Origin: Prionace glauca
Lineage: Eukaryota > Chordata > Chondrichthyes > Carcharhiniformes > Carcharhinidae
Length of the DNA stretch: 64,000 nt
NCBI GenBank assembly: GCA_037974335.1
Contig: CM075729.1
Coordinates: forward strand, 107,844,515-107,908,514
Direction of reading: 5' to 3'
The notes under the pieces were generated by a model. That model saw only the letters and a program-made list of their open reading frames with translations, did not search any database and was not told the DNA's origin. This document shows positions 34,283 to 45,361 of this stretch, one piece after another (positions within the stretch are counted from its first letter, which is position 1; each line of letters starts with the position of its first letter). A program made the position numbers and the translations under genes.

Positions 34283-34317
34283 ACGTGCAGCGGCCACAAC
34301 ACAAAGTACGAAACACT
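34283..34317 (-). pseudogene. tRNA-His pseudogene fragment at a deletion junction
   Basis: The minus strand reads cgtactttgtgttgtggccgc, matching the D-loop to anticodon region of the relic at 15030-15103. Everything on its other side is replaced by sequence matching 17846 onward. Confidence 0.45.
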
Positions 34318-35960
34318 TTAGCAAATGTCTCTTTTTGTGTCTCTCCCCATTGCCATCACTGATGCTTCTTTGTAAACTCGTATAATGGAGACAAAGTTGT
34401 GTGCATGTTTCGCACAACGTTCCCATAGTAATTTACCATCTCCCTGAATAATTTTAACTCCGTAATTTTATTTTGCTGCCGAACATTTTCATGACTAACT
34501 TCTGCTCCTCAAAAGGATTGTCGGCCCTTGATACGTACCTGCAAACCCAAGTACATAGAGACGTTCATGTATAAAGTGCATTTGTTTTTATTTTGAGCAG
34601 ATGACTTTTCTTTGAATAATGTCGAGCTTCCGTAGGTGTGTCCTGTGCTCCTCGGGGAACACTGCTGCAGATAGGACATTGTCCAGTAAACCACTATTTC
34701 GGATTTTTCCTGCATCAAACCTTTTATCATAACGACAGGACGATGAGATTTCAACTGGAAGGCATTTTTACGTATGAAAATGGTGACAACTTTTGTGAAT
34801 CTTAGTCCAGATCAAGCTGTTGGTATGAACAAAGAACAAAGAACAAAGAACAACACAGCACGGGAAACAGGCCCTTCGGCCCAACGAGCCCGCGCCGCCG
34901 TCCCATGGTCCTATTCATGATTCTAGTCTATGCCTAATGTGGGAGGATCAGGGAGGTCCAATATAGGGACAATTTGTTACCCAATCAATCAGCCTAAAAG
35001 CACATTTTTGGGATGTGGGAGGAAACCGGAGCTCCCGGAGGAAACCCACGCAACCATGGGGAGAACGCGCAAACTCCCACAGACACAGGCCCAAATCCAT
35101 GTGTCCGCACAGCAACAGAGATAGCCTCTGAGCTGCCATGATGCCCTCGAGATGGTATGTATGCCTCGGCTCTAAGTTGGTGTACTTAAAGCCTCTGCTA
35201 TTTTTTGTAAATATGTGTTCTCTATCGTTGGAATCGCATGCGATCTGTGTGGGCTGTTTGATTTGCAGTGAACATTTCGTCGCCGCAGTTGCTCAAAATA
35301 CGAACTCGCTTCAAATTAGCGTCTATGGGCACACGTCATTTAGAGAAATGTACTGGTTTTATGACACCCACGTTTTCCAATCGTTCTTCCTCCACTTCTA
35401 ATTTATGATGGAGCGCATAAGGCACTTGGCAGGCTCAAACGAATGTAGGCGTGGCCTCTAGATTCAATTAATTTTCAGCTTTAGCCCCTTTTATTTCTTC
35501 CAGTGCCTGAGGGAAACATCTGAGTATCCGTACAGGCGCTCTTGTAAATCTCCATCCAGAGCATTTATATCTACAGCCTCTCTAGTTTTGTTTTGCAGCT
35601 TCAACTAGTCGGAGTCATGAGCAAAAGGTTCGTCACTCTCGACCCCTACAAATAATAACTGTACTCTTTGATTCGTGGAAGGTGCAATTCCTACAACTGA
35701 GCTGACTATCTTCAGCATCCTCCCGTATAATTAGATAAAATGGCTTCTGAACCACTCAACCTCAAGGATGGCAGGCAGACCTTTCAGTCGGTGTCTGAAT
35801 GTTTGCAAAACTATGACTATGGCCATGGCTCCAATGACGACCACCATTTTTTAGGGATCTGCCATGATTATCACGACTGACTCTATAAATTGCATTTTGA
35901 TTCGTTAGACGAGATTTAATGCTCGTGCGAGCATTAATGTCGATCCCTTCTTCGGGTCCG
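34317..35960 (-). mobile_element. Ty3/gypsy LTR retrotransposon fossil (copy 2)
   Basis: Paralogous to 17846-18079 and 19245-20290 of copy 1. It keeps parts of the reverse transcriptase and the segment before it, minus strand. RNase H and integrase are missing because of the deletion at 34316/34317. It is interrupted by a SINE (34828-35153). It is old and broken in many places. Confidence 0.7.
34822..35159 (-). mobile_element. SINE, subfamily 2, with GGTATG target duplication
   Basis: The body is 34828-35153, minus strand, with GGTATG at 34822-34827 and 35154-35159. Copy 1 near 19510 is the empty site. The minus-strand tail is ttgttctttgttctttgttc. The head reads ggcagctcagaggctatctc, shared with the SINE at 56211 and different from 5150 and 29041. 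Confidence 0.93.
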
Positions 35961-35964
35961 TAAC

Positions 35965-36480
35965 GACTTATTTTAACGGCGTTCATATCTAAACAATACA
36001 CTGCCTGTAATTCGTTTCGCTGTTGAAAGAAAGCATTTTCATTCCATCTCTCTGACACGGAAGAGCTTGAGCTGTGAAATCCGTCCAGACCTTTCGGTTC
36101 TGCGTGTTTCCGATCAGGGCAGTTCTTCGATGTCTCCCTGCATTTCTTGCTGTCCACCGCCAAGTTTTCCTCAGATGAATCGCTCTCTGTAATAGATCTA
36201 CTCCGCCTGCGGTTGGAATATGTAAGCGTATTTGTTGACTGTGCGATTGCTCATCCGGCGCTTCTGACGGAAATGCACATCAGCGAGAAGCACGGCCTGT
36301 TCACTGTTTATCGCAGCAGGGACTATTTCCGCCTGTCAATCGAGTGATGCGACTGAAACTACATTTCCGGTGCAGCTTTATTTTGGATAATCTTTTGAGA
36401 ACTAAAACTCAAAATAAAGCGCCAAAAATGAAATGTTTCTTTCACTTCTATTAGTGCACCTTTTCACGGCAGACTTGTCA
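35965..36480 (+). repeat. Ser-unit upstream spacer (copy 2 of 3)
   Basis: Close copy of 20291-20819. Both carry the cgtctgacggaaatgcac-type stretch (36259-36280) and gttttcctcagatgaatcg. No gene is called. Confidence 0.6.
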
Positions 36481-36562
36481 GTAGTCGTGGCCGAGTGGTT
36501 AAGGCGATGGACTAGAAATCCATTGGGGTTTCCCCGCGCAGGTTCGAATCCTGCCGACTACG
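36481..36562 (+). tRNA. tRNA-Ser (AGA)
   Basis: 82 nt. The acceptor stem gtagtcg/cgactac pairs perfectly, the anticodon arm atgga-ctagaaa-tccat has AGA, the variable arm ggggtttcccc is intact, and the T-arm gcaggttcgaatcctgc is perfect. As far as I recall, it matches the vertebrate consensus closely. A TTTT run follows within 10 nt of the end. Best of the three Ser copies and very likely functional. Confidence 0.95.
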
Positions 36563-36757
36563 GCTCCGATTTTGCATTCGTTCTTCCTATATTTTTACCA
36601 GGTTCACCAGGAACTCTTAAAAGTTGCACACATGGGACTCCACAGCTCTTTCTGATTCTCAGTTACTCTTGTTTTCAATCTATTTCTCCCCAGTAACTGG
36701 GCCTCTCGAAAAGAAAATAAGATTGTTTCCTGGTCATTCCGCCCTGGCCACATGTCG

Positions 36758-36829
36758 TCTCTGGTGGTCTCGTATCTAGAATTCCGCGCTTTCTCCATCG
36801 CACCACGGGTTCGATTTCCCGTCAGGGAA
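36758..36829 (+). pseudogene. tRNA-Glu pseudogene
   Basis: The acceptor tctctgg/tcaggga pairs with wobble pairs and the T-arm acgggttcgatttcccgt is nearly intact. The anticodon arm (ccgcgctttctccatcgc) does not pair and the D-arm is damaged (gtctcgtatctag). It has a TTC-like triplet but no proper loop. Confidence 0.65.
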
Positions 36830-37502
36830 CTTTGCTTTCATTCGCAAAACAGCTGATCAAATCCCTGCTGCTCTGGAGGAGAACATATTTCGTCATTAAT
36901 TTTCATAATCTCCGTCAGTCTGTTGTACAATAATCCACATGTTTGTTAAACCACCAACTGTATTTGGGATATCAAGCCAAGTGGATAAGTGGCCCACATG
37001 TCAGCGCCTCCATTATTTCATTGAGTTCACGGTTGGGATAGAACAAGATGGCGAAATGGTGAATAGCCTGCCCTTATTCGATTGGATCAATTTGCTGTCT
37101 TTTCCACAGCAGGCATGATGTGTTTCGATCATTGCTTGGAAACATGTGTTCTTTTCCGGACCTATGGAGTTTTAACTGAACTCCTGAAAATTATAATCGG
37201 AGACACAGAATATTGAAACAACGGCTTCAAGTTTTGAGAAACCTTTTCGAATCTGGCTTCATTTTCCAGTGGCTGGCCGAGACATGCAAGAATACGACGT
37301 GAACTGAGGCAGCATTCATCGAAAGAATCTACATCAAACAATTAATGAGATGATCATTGCTGCAGCAAAAGTATCTTTCCATAATTATGTGTAATTGGTA
37401 GTCGTAGTTTTAATGAATCTGTGACTATACCACTGTGAATACAAAAAGAAATGATTTCAACAATCTCAACTGTTAGCACTTGGGGAATTCTACCGCTTTG
37501 CA

Positions 37503-37553
37503 TAGGGTGGGGCTGCGGGGGTGGTTGGGAGTGGTGGTGGGTCGGGGATTTGG
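37503..37553 (+). other. G-rich block upstream of the Asp relic
   Basis: gggtggggctgcgggggtgg and further GGG runs. It ends 421 bp before the Asp relic at 37974. Confidence 0.55.
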
Positions 37554-37973
37554 ACAAAAACGAATTTCTATCCAGTAGATAAAAGCAAAATAATGCAGAT
37601 GCAAGAATCAGAATGAACAGACAAAAATACTGGAACATTTCACCAGCTGTGATGTGATCCGTTTAGAAAGAGAGCACATGAAATTTTCGAGCAAGTTCAG
37701 ATTTGTCAACGTGCCATCTTTGATCCAAACTGAAAAAAATATGCAAGCGGACCTTTCGACCTCCACCTTCTTGTTGTTTACGTGCGTACCTCTCAATCTC
37801 TTTGCTGCTGATCTACAAGACTATGCCAGTTGGGTAAATCTGCCTCTTTCATGATTAAATGATACTCCGTAATCGATTCAAACAAGAGACCGAGGCATAT
37901 TTTCTTAGTTCCAAGGAAACGAATGTACAATGCGTACCTGATCTGCATTCGCCTGCTCCCCAATGGCGTAACT

Positions 37974-38047
37974 GTCTCGTTAGTATAGTGGCTTGTATCC
38001 CTCCCTCTCACGCGAGAGAGCGGGGTTCAAGTCCCAGACTGCGTGAG
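37974..38047 (+). pseudogene. tRNA-Asp pseudogene
   Basis: Head ctcgttagtatagtggcttg is fine, so the A box survives. The anticodon arm ccctccctctcacgcgag has lost GTC, and the T-arm (ggggttcaagtcccagac) and the 3' acceptor strand (actgcgtgag) no longer pair. A TTTT still follows. Confidence 0.75.
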
Positions 38048-38779
38048 TGTTGCAGTTTTGATTGTGCATTTACTGTCGCCAGCAGTTTGAAGTGAAAATA
38101 ATGACTCTCAATCAAAACGCTTTCCAAAATGTGATTCCTTACGTGCCTTAGGCATTTTTCGTCCGTGTAAAGCAAACTTCTTTCAATTCATCAACATTTT
38201 ACTCACCTCTGACGTGCGCATGCCGGCGTTGGATTGGCGGGGATACCGTCAGAATTCTCAGAGAGAAAATAAACTGCTTAAAGTCCAACATGTTTTTTGC
38301 CATCGCGAGCTGTGGGATTTCTGTCCCTCCAGCAGGTGAGCGGTGTTCTGATCACATCACGGCATCTTCAGGCCTAAGACATAATGGGATATCAATTGCC
38401 AGCGGATTGTCGACGATGGTTAGAATGTGAGTTTTTACAGTTTATCCAGTGTTGAAAAGTGCAGACAATGCAATTGAGGAGAGGGATAATCACAGAGTAA
38501 TGATATGTGAATTGTCCAAAGCGAGTGCAGTTAGTAAGATATTGTAATTCCGCGCAACACGGCGAGGCGTTCGAGTCGTATGACCTGAAGTCAAGCCCCC
38601 AGTTGAGGCCTTCGCGGTCTATGAACCTTCCCGTCAGTTTCTGCTCGGACATTCCGCGTTGCCGTGTGCCATGAAGATCGCCTTGGAGAACGCTGAACTG
38701 AAGATGAGAGACTGAGTCAACGAGACTGCTGAAGTGTTCCCCGAACAGACAGTAAGGCTACCGGGGTGGTTCTGTGTCG

Positions 38780-38850
38780 TCCCTAGTGCTCTAGTGGCTA
38801 GGATTTGGAGATACCCCCGCCGCGGCCCGGTTCTATTTCCGGTCAGGGAA
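38780..38850 (+). pseudogene. tRNA-Glu pseudogene
   Basis: Head tccctagtgctctagtggct and tail ggtcagggaa are close to tRNA-Glu. The anticodon arm is scrambled (ggagatacccccgccg), with no CTC or TTC. The T-arm has lost a G and has a tctattt loop. Confidence 0.7.
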
Positions 38851-39540
38851 TTTTGCTTTCATTCGCAAAACAACTAATCAAATCACAATGGTTCGAGAGG
38901 AAAACATGTTTCGTCACTCATTTTTAGAAGCTCCAACAGTATGTTGTGCAACAATTCACATGTTTGTTAAACCACCAACTTTATTAGGGATGTCAAGCCA
39001 AGCTGATAAGTGATCCACATGCCAGCTCCTCCATTATTTCTCTGAGCTCAGTGTTGGCACAGAACAAGATGGCTAAATGGTGTATAGTCTGCCCTTACTC
39101 GACAGGATAAATTGGCTGCCTTTTCCACAGCAGGCATGATGTGATTCGATCTTTCAGAAACTGCTTAGAAACGTGTGTTCTTTCCCGAATCCGTCGCAAC
39201 ACTATGGAATTATAACTGAGCTCTGTAAAATTATCATCGGAGACACAGAATATTTAAACAGTGGTTTCAAGTTTTGAGAAACGTTGCTTGGAATCAGCCT
39301 CCATTTTCCAGTGGCTGGTCGAGATGTACAAGAATGCGAAGTGAACTGAGGCAGCATTCATCGAAATAATCTGCATCAAACAAGTGATGAAATGGTCATT
39401 GCTGCAGCAAAAATAATCTTTCATAATCATGTGTAATTGGCAATGATCATTTTAATGAATCTGCAACTATACCACTGTGAATGCAAAAGGAAATCATTTC
39501 AAAAATCTCTGCTATTAGCAGATTTGGACTTACAGCGGTT

Positions 39541-39617
39541 TGGAGGGGGTGGGGGCTGGGGTGGGGGTGGCGTTGGAGGTAGTGGTGGGTGTGGGTGGGG
39601 TAGGATGGGGGCGAGGT
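39541..39617 (+). other. G-rich block upstream of tRNA-Asp
   Basis: The longest of the set: about 77 bp with at least six runs of four or five G. It ends 408 bp before tRNA-Asp 40025. It would be a strong G-quadruplex candidate on the plus strand. Confidence 0.6.
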
Positions 39618-40024
39618 TGCACAAAAACGAATTTCTCCCCATTATGTATAAGCAAAATAAAACAGATGCTCGAATCAGAATGAACAAACAAAAATACTGG
39701 AACATTTCAGCACCTGGAATGTGATCTGTTGATAGAGACAGCACCTAATTTTTTCCAGCAAGTTCAGATTTGGAGGCATGCAATGTTTGATCCAAAGTAT
39801 AAAAAAATGGAAGCGGGCATTTCGATCTCCACTTGGTGTTTTCAAGCGTGCCTCTTTACTGTTAATCTGCAAGACTGTGTCAATTGGGTAAATCTGTTCT
39901 TGCGCGATTAAATGATACTCCGTAATAGGCTAAAACAACAAATCTCGGCGTATTTTTGTCGATCCAAGGAAACGAATGTACAATGCTACCTGAGCTGGAT
40001 GAGCCTCCTATAGCACAGCGTAAT

Positions 40025-40096
40025 TCCTCGTTAGTATAGTGGTTTGTATCCTTGCCTATCACGCGGGAGAGCGGGGTTTAATTCCCCGACGGGGCG
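40025..40096 (+). tRNA. tRNA-Asp-like (ATC anticodon), doubtful function
   Basis: 72 nt. The acceptor tcctcgt/acggggc pairs in six of seven positions. The anticodon loop reads ctatcac, giving ATC, which would still read an Asp codon (GAU), but the 5' side of the stem (cttgc against gcggg) is mismatched. The T-arm ggggtttaattcccc has a tttaatt loop with a G-to-T change in the B box. A TTTT follows. It is between gene and pseudogene. Confidence 0.55.
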
Positions 40097-40430
40097 AGTT
40101 GCGCAATTTTGATATGTCAGATTTCACATTTGCTGTCGCCAGCATTTTGAAGTGAAAATAATGACTCTCAAGTCAAAACGCTTTCCAACATGTGATTCGT
40201 TGCATTCTTTCGACATTTTCCTTCCGTGCAGCTCAACCTTCTTTCAATTCATCAACATTTTACCCATCTCTGATATGGGCATGTCAGCGTTGGATTGGCG
40301 GAAGTACACTCAGAAGAAGAAACGGCTTCAGTCCAATAGGGTTTACCTGGAATCACGAGCTGTCGGATTCCTGCCCCTCCACCAGGTGAGCGGAGGTTTG
40401 TTCACATAACGGCATCTTCACGCCTAAGAC

Positions 40431-40905
40431 ATAAGGAGACATACAGAGATATGAGTATATTCGTAACGTGCAACACTAATTCATGTGTGGGGGTGATGGG
40501 GGAGGGGAAGGACATCCTAAACACGGCCAGTTGCTGATGTTTTGTCCCATTTCCAATAGCTTGTTTCAGATTTACAGTTTGCTTGCATTTTCCGGTGCTT
40601 TGTCACCTTACCTGATCCATTGTACCATGCTGCAAAATGTTTAAATTCCTAGCGCTGTGGGGGCTTCACTAGGAATCTAAATGTGAGGTCAAGCGATACC
40701 ATGAGCTAAGGAACGATCGGCTAAGCACTCCCCAAAGCGGCCTTCAAGGTGGACTACAACGCAGAATCCGCGTGCTGAAGCTGATAGCCAAGACGCACGT
40801 CCATGAAGACGGCCTTACGCGGGATCTTGGGTTCTTTTCACACTACAATTAACCCCACCAAGCAGTTCTCTGGGGAACAAATCTTCCTAAATGTTTTGTT
40901 TTGAT
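40431..40905. other. Unique spacer of unknown origin
   Basis: I found no copy of this stretch elsewhere in the window, unlike nearly all of its surroundings. It has a G-rich start (40486-40520) and a GC-richer part around 40690-40850. Neither strand gives a long frame or a family I recognise. Confidence 0.4.
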
Positions 40906-41580
40906 ATCATGCACACTTTGATGACACCCAAGTTATCCAATCGTTCTACCTCCACTTCTAATTTATGGTGGAGCTCATAAGGCACTTCACAGGCTCATAA
41001 AGAATATAGGTGTGGCCTTTTGGTTAAATAAGTTTGAGTTTGACACCCTGTTATTTCAGTGCCTTCAGGGAAACCTCTGAGTACCAGTACAGGAGCTCTT
41101 GAAAATCTCCATCCAGAGCATTTACATCTCCAGCATCTCAATTTTTTTCAGCTTCAACCAGTCTGAGCTGTGAGAAAAAGGTCCGTGACCCTCGGATCCC
41201 TAGAACTGTTTACTGTTCTGTTTGGTTTCTGTCGGATACAATTCCTAGAACAGATCCAACTCGCTTTAGCATCCTCCGGTATACTTACATAAAGTGGCTT
41301 CTGGACCACTCAACCTCAAGGATTGCAGGCTGACCTTCCAGGAGGTGTCTGAATGCTTGCACAGTTATGACTGTGGCCGTGGCTCCAATGACGAAGTCCA
41401 TCTTTTGGGATCTGCCATGATTATCAGAATTGTCTCTATAAATGGCAGCTTGATTAGTTAGACGAGCTTCAACATATCAATTTCGATCCTTTCATCGCTC
41501 CTTGGCTAATTAATCATCATGTTTTTTATACGTTCTGTCTTTCCTTCTTTGCCGTGCACGGTGCCTGCAAATGGCCCTCC
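40906..41580 (-). mobile_element. Ty3/gypsy LTR retrotransposon fossil (fragment, copy 3)
   Basis: Paralogous to 19730-20290 and 35370-35960. It is a short part of the pol region before and at the start of the reverse transcriptase. It is more diverged than copies 1 and 2, and broken. Confidence 0.6.
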
Positions 41581-42094
41581 TTCTTACGGCAAAAAAAACA
41601 ACATATAAACAAAACACTGTCTGTAATTCGTTTCGCATTTGAAAGGAAACATTTTCACTCGATCTCTCTGAAACGGAAGAGCTTGAGCTGTGAAATGCAT
41701 CCAGACATTTCGGCTCTGCCTGTTTCCGACCAGAACATTTCTTCTATTTCTCCCAGATTTCTTGTTATCCACCCCTCTGTTTTCCTCAGATGAATCGCTC
41801 TCTGTCATTAATCTACTCCGCCTGTTGTTGGTAAATGTGAGCGAATTTATTGACTGTGCGGTTGTTCATCCGGCGCTTCTGACGGAAATGCACAGCAGCG
41901 AGAAGGACGGCCTCTTCACTGTTTATCGCAACAGTGACTAACTCCGCCTGTCAATCAGTGATGTGGATGAATCAACATTTCCTGTGCAGTTTTATGTTGG
42001 GTAATCTTTCGAAAATTACAGCACAAAATAAAGCATGAAAAAACAAATGTTTCTTCCAGTTTTTTTAGAACAACATTTCCATATTTCTTTGTTA
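41581..42094 (+). repeat. Ser-unit upstream spacer (copy 3 of 3)
   Basis: Matches 20291-20819 and 35965-36480, with gttttcctcagatgaatcg and gcttctgacggaaatgcac kept. No gene is called. Confidence 0.6.
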
Positions 42095-42176
42095 GTAGTC
42101 GTGGCCGAGTGGTTAAGGCGATAGGCTAGAAATCCATTGGGGTTTCTCCGCGCAGGTTCGAATCCTGTCGACTACG
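42095..42176 (+). tRNA. tRNA-Ser (AGA), partly degenerate
   Basis: 82 nt. The acceptor gtagtcg/cgactac is perfect. The anticodon AGA is kept, but the stem atagg/tccat has an A-C mismatch and a G-T pair, the variable arm ggggtttctcc has one mismatch, and the T-arm ends in cctgt (one G-T). No TTTT occurs until 42370, about 190 nt away. It could be transcribed, but is less likely functional than 36481. Confidence 0.65.
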
Positions 42177-43177
42177 GCTCCATTTCTGTCTTAGTATTTC
42201 ATACCTTTAAGCAAGTTTATCGGGTCATCTTTATACCTTGCAGAAAATGGTTCTCTACCACTCACAAAATACTCCGATTCTCATTCACAGTTATTACTTC
42301 TTCTCAATCTATTTCTCCTCAGTCCATGATTCTTCCAGTGTTCCACAACAAACGTTCGACGGGTCGATTTTTAAATTTCCTGGTCTATAGATTCAGGAAG
42401 TGGTCCCGGTGCTGTGAATTTCATTATTTGCAGGCAGTTGCCGTTCACTGGAGTGTGCAAACAGGCGCCCAGAACGGCGTCAATGTTAGAAATTTAACCA
42501 AGCGTCAGCAATTAGTTATTTTCAGAGGCCAACTTTTCATCTGATACTCCCTTACAGTCGAGGACGAATTGCTCCACTCCAGGGTAGAATTTGTAAGAGA
42601 TGCATTATCGAATCTTGGAAATGCAGACACTGTCCCAATTTTGGTAGGTCGTGGTTGATAGGCTCGGTCGGACACGCCAGTTTCTGCACTTGCTTACTGC
42701 TGAATATGCTTGCCCTTCATGTGCACCACATGATTACTCTCTTCGTTGATTGACCCAGTGTTTGGCAGCTTTCCAGGTTCTTCTTCAGCAGTTTATGCAC
42801 TCTAAGGCAAGCGCAATCCTCGAGTTGGTGCGGTTGTTGATTTTTTGTTGTACTTGTTTAGGAAGTCTTGTGCCGGCGTGTGCATTTCACCCGCTACCTG
42901 TTGTGGTGGGTGAAATTGGAAGGAAAATGTAAAGTAGGCCTTTATTCCAAGTTGGATGTAATACAAAAGTACTCCATTCATGCTGTAATTGCACACGGAA
43001 TTGATGAGACCATACATAATGCTGTACATTGACGTTCAGTCTAGTTGATAAAAGAGGAATTCTGGCCGTGAAGTCAGTTCTGAGAATTTCGACGAAGGAA
43101 CAATGTTTTGGGTAGATTGGAGTGCTGAAGAATGAGGGTTGATTCAGCTTCGCTACGCATCAGTGACTATATGTGAC
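42177..43177 (+). other. Post-Ser spacer, then unassigned sequence
   Basis: 42180-42320 matches the post-Ser spacers at 20905-21040 and 36565-36700. 42440-42540 shares a short inverted stretch with 660-690. The rest (42540-43177) has no match or gene that I can see. Confidence 0.4.
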
Positions 43178-43250
43178 GCCATGACCGTATAGTGGTGAGT
43201 CCTTTGCGTTGTGGCCGCAGGAACCTTTCTTTCGATTCCGAGTCACACAA
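43178..43250 (+). pseudogene. tRNA-His pseudogene
   Basis: The core tttgcgttgtggccgcag keeps GTG and most of the anticodon arm. The T-arm (ctttctttcgattccgag) and acceptor (gccatga against tcacaca) are broken, and the D-loop has gtggtgagtcc. Confidence 0.7.
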
Positions 43251-44700
43251 AAGTTACGTTTAATATTTCCCTGAACCATCAGTGAGATAAACGCATTGAA
43301 AAATCTTATTTTTGTTCTTGGCGAAATTGTTGATTTTTTTCCCCAAACTGAGCACATGCCCATGTCCCTTGTTGATGCTGCAGAAATCAAACGGTCAGCA
43401 TGAAAATCATCATCTATTGTATATAATCTATTGGAAATAGTGCGTGATTTCAGTACTTACGCGATTTGATCTGAAACGGTTAAATTACACTTTTCAATCT
43501 GGTGTAAAACTGTGGAATACATCGACACTGGACGGAGGCTATGGCTGATTGAGGACAGAGATAATTCTAATCCTTTCCAACGTTGGCTTACAAATATTAG
43601 GGCTGGGCTTTGGTCAACAATAAACGGTTGAAAGGCATATCCTACAATAGTCAAGTTGAACTGTCAGCTGGAAGCAGTCGATCCACAGCGCGATTAGATT
43701 AAGCAGGGAATTTAATTCATATTCAGAACAACTTGTCGTGCAAACACGGAAATTCATGACTCTCCTGCCTATTTCTTAATCGATTTTCCAGACAATCTGC
43801 ATAGTTGGGAATTGAAAATCCAATGCAAGTCTCGACAGGCAAAACGCTGTTTCCTTCGGCTGCAACGGAAGTATCTGCTAAACAATGCGAGCTCTGATGT
43901 TAACGAATGAATTTTCACGTTACTTTGGAAACATTTCTTTCAAATATAAACAGAACACGATGTTCCTGGTATCGGTTTCTACCGCATCTGAAAATGCTAA
44001 AGTATGAGACTAGAATAAACGAACTATTACTATTTCTACGGATGTACTGCAAATGCATTACCACGAGGCATAATCCACTATACAGATCAAAGCTTGGCAA
44101 CCTTGTGACATTTCGAACACGTTCAAATCTGGTGCCGAGCTACATTCCCATTGCAGCTGTACTACTGACACTTGTGACACTATTAAATCTGAAACCATTC
44201 AGGCGCAATTAGGATGGACAATAATGCTGGCATCCGATGAATGATTTTTTTAAATCTATTTTCTAAGACCTTTCTATTTTTCTCTAAACAGTTCATCCCC
44301 GAGATAGGGGGCACACGCTTGCACATGGTCAAATATCCAGCATAGTGCCAGCATCCAACACCTGGCCACTGGGAAATTAAGGGATGATGCCGTTCTCCCA
44401 ACATCCCTGGAGAGAGAATCAACGTCAAATGATATGGTGGCAGTCCACAGGGAATCAAACAAAGACTTGAAATGGAGACTTTTTACAGGACTGTAGGTTT
44501 AGGGCTGGTGAAATGATTCAGAATTGTTCCTCCTCTTCTACTGCATATATGTGAAATGGTTCCATTAATGTAGCTTGTAGCTCTGTTAACGCAGCTCTTA
44601 CGGATCCTATAGTTATTTTATCATTGTTGAGGACATATTGCCAGATTGCAGAACATTTTTGATCTATGACTGAGATGCCTTGTTCGCAGGTGACATTCTT
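43251..44700 (+). repeat. Left spacer of the Asn-His array; copy at 1-550
   Basis: 43653-44215 is repeated, diverged, at 1-550. 44216-44500 has no visible copy. No gene is seen. Confidence 0.5.
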
Positions 44701-45361
44701 CATGAAACCACAAAAGTCAAGGCTACGCACCGGGCGATAATAGATGAGTGGTGTATCTTTCAGAAGATATCGTTTTTGCCTGCTCGGCGAGATAAAACGA
44801 AATCGCTCTCGTGATTATGAGAGCACGCGGTGTTCATAGCAAAATCTCCTCACCAGACACTCAACCTGCGGATTTATTTATTCAACAATCGTCAAAACTA
44901 CCACCATCCGTCTCACTGTCTTTCTTGAGAGAAGGCATTCCCTTGTCTTTTGTCTCCCTTAAGAGCGGTGTCTCCTCTCGTTGGAGGTGGGAGCACTGAG
45001 CAAGACTTGACAAAACTTTGGAAAAGATTGTGAGTCGGGTGGAGAAATTGGGATTTGAGAGACAGAAGGAACCCAGTCAGCAGCTTGTGAAGTTTGAGAA
45101 GGAATTAACGAAATGAGATCGGATAGAATGATGGGTGCACTGTCTCGCTGACAAGGAATCAAATCACCTGTCCGTCGTTTTACGGCACTTCAAAATTAAA
45201 ATGGAAATGAATTGTTGAAATGAAGGAGATTTTGGGGCTGAAACGGCAGCTCGAACTGTCCGTGTCAGCTTAACCGTCGTACTGTGGTCAGGGGAATCTG
45301 TCTTTTCAGAAGTGCGATAACAATTTCATGAGTGTTTTCCTGAAACTCCAGTAACTGTGTT

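Larger units (their letters stand above)
29891..34317 (+). repeat. Segmental duplication copy A2 (His segment)
   Basis: Collinear with A1 from 30218 (8980 in A1), and patchily from about 30060 with 8030 onward. It lacks the LINE at 10504-12102 and the 343-bp block. It ends inside the minus-strand His relic, where the 15104-17846 part of copy 1 is missing. No gene is seen in 29891-32900 or 32980-33400. Confidence 0.85.
36563..40430 (+). repeat. Glu-Asp units, tandem (copy 2)
   Basis: Two full rounds: Glu relic 36758, G-rich block, Asp relic 37974; then Glu relic 38780, G-rich block, Asp 40025. The spacers match 21160-24014. No other gene is visible in the spacers between the marked loci. Confidence 0.8.

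Noticed and set aside
40690-40860. Possible coding exon (GC-richer stretch)
   Set aside because: I tried all frames by eye and found no family match and no clear splice sites.
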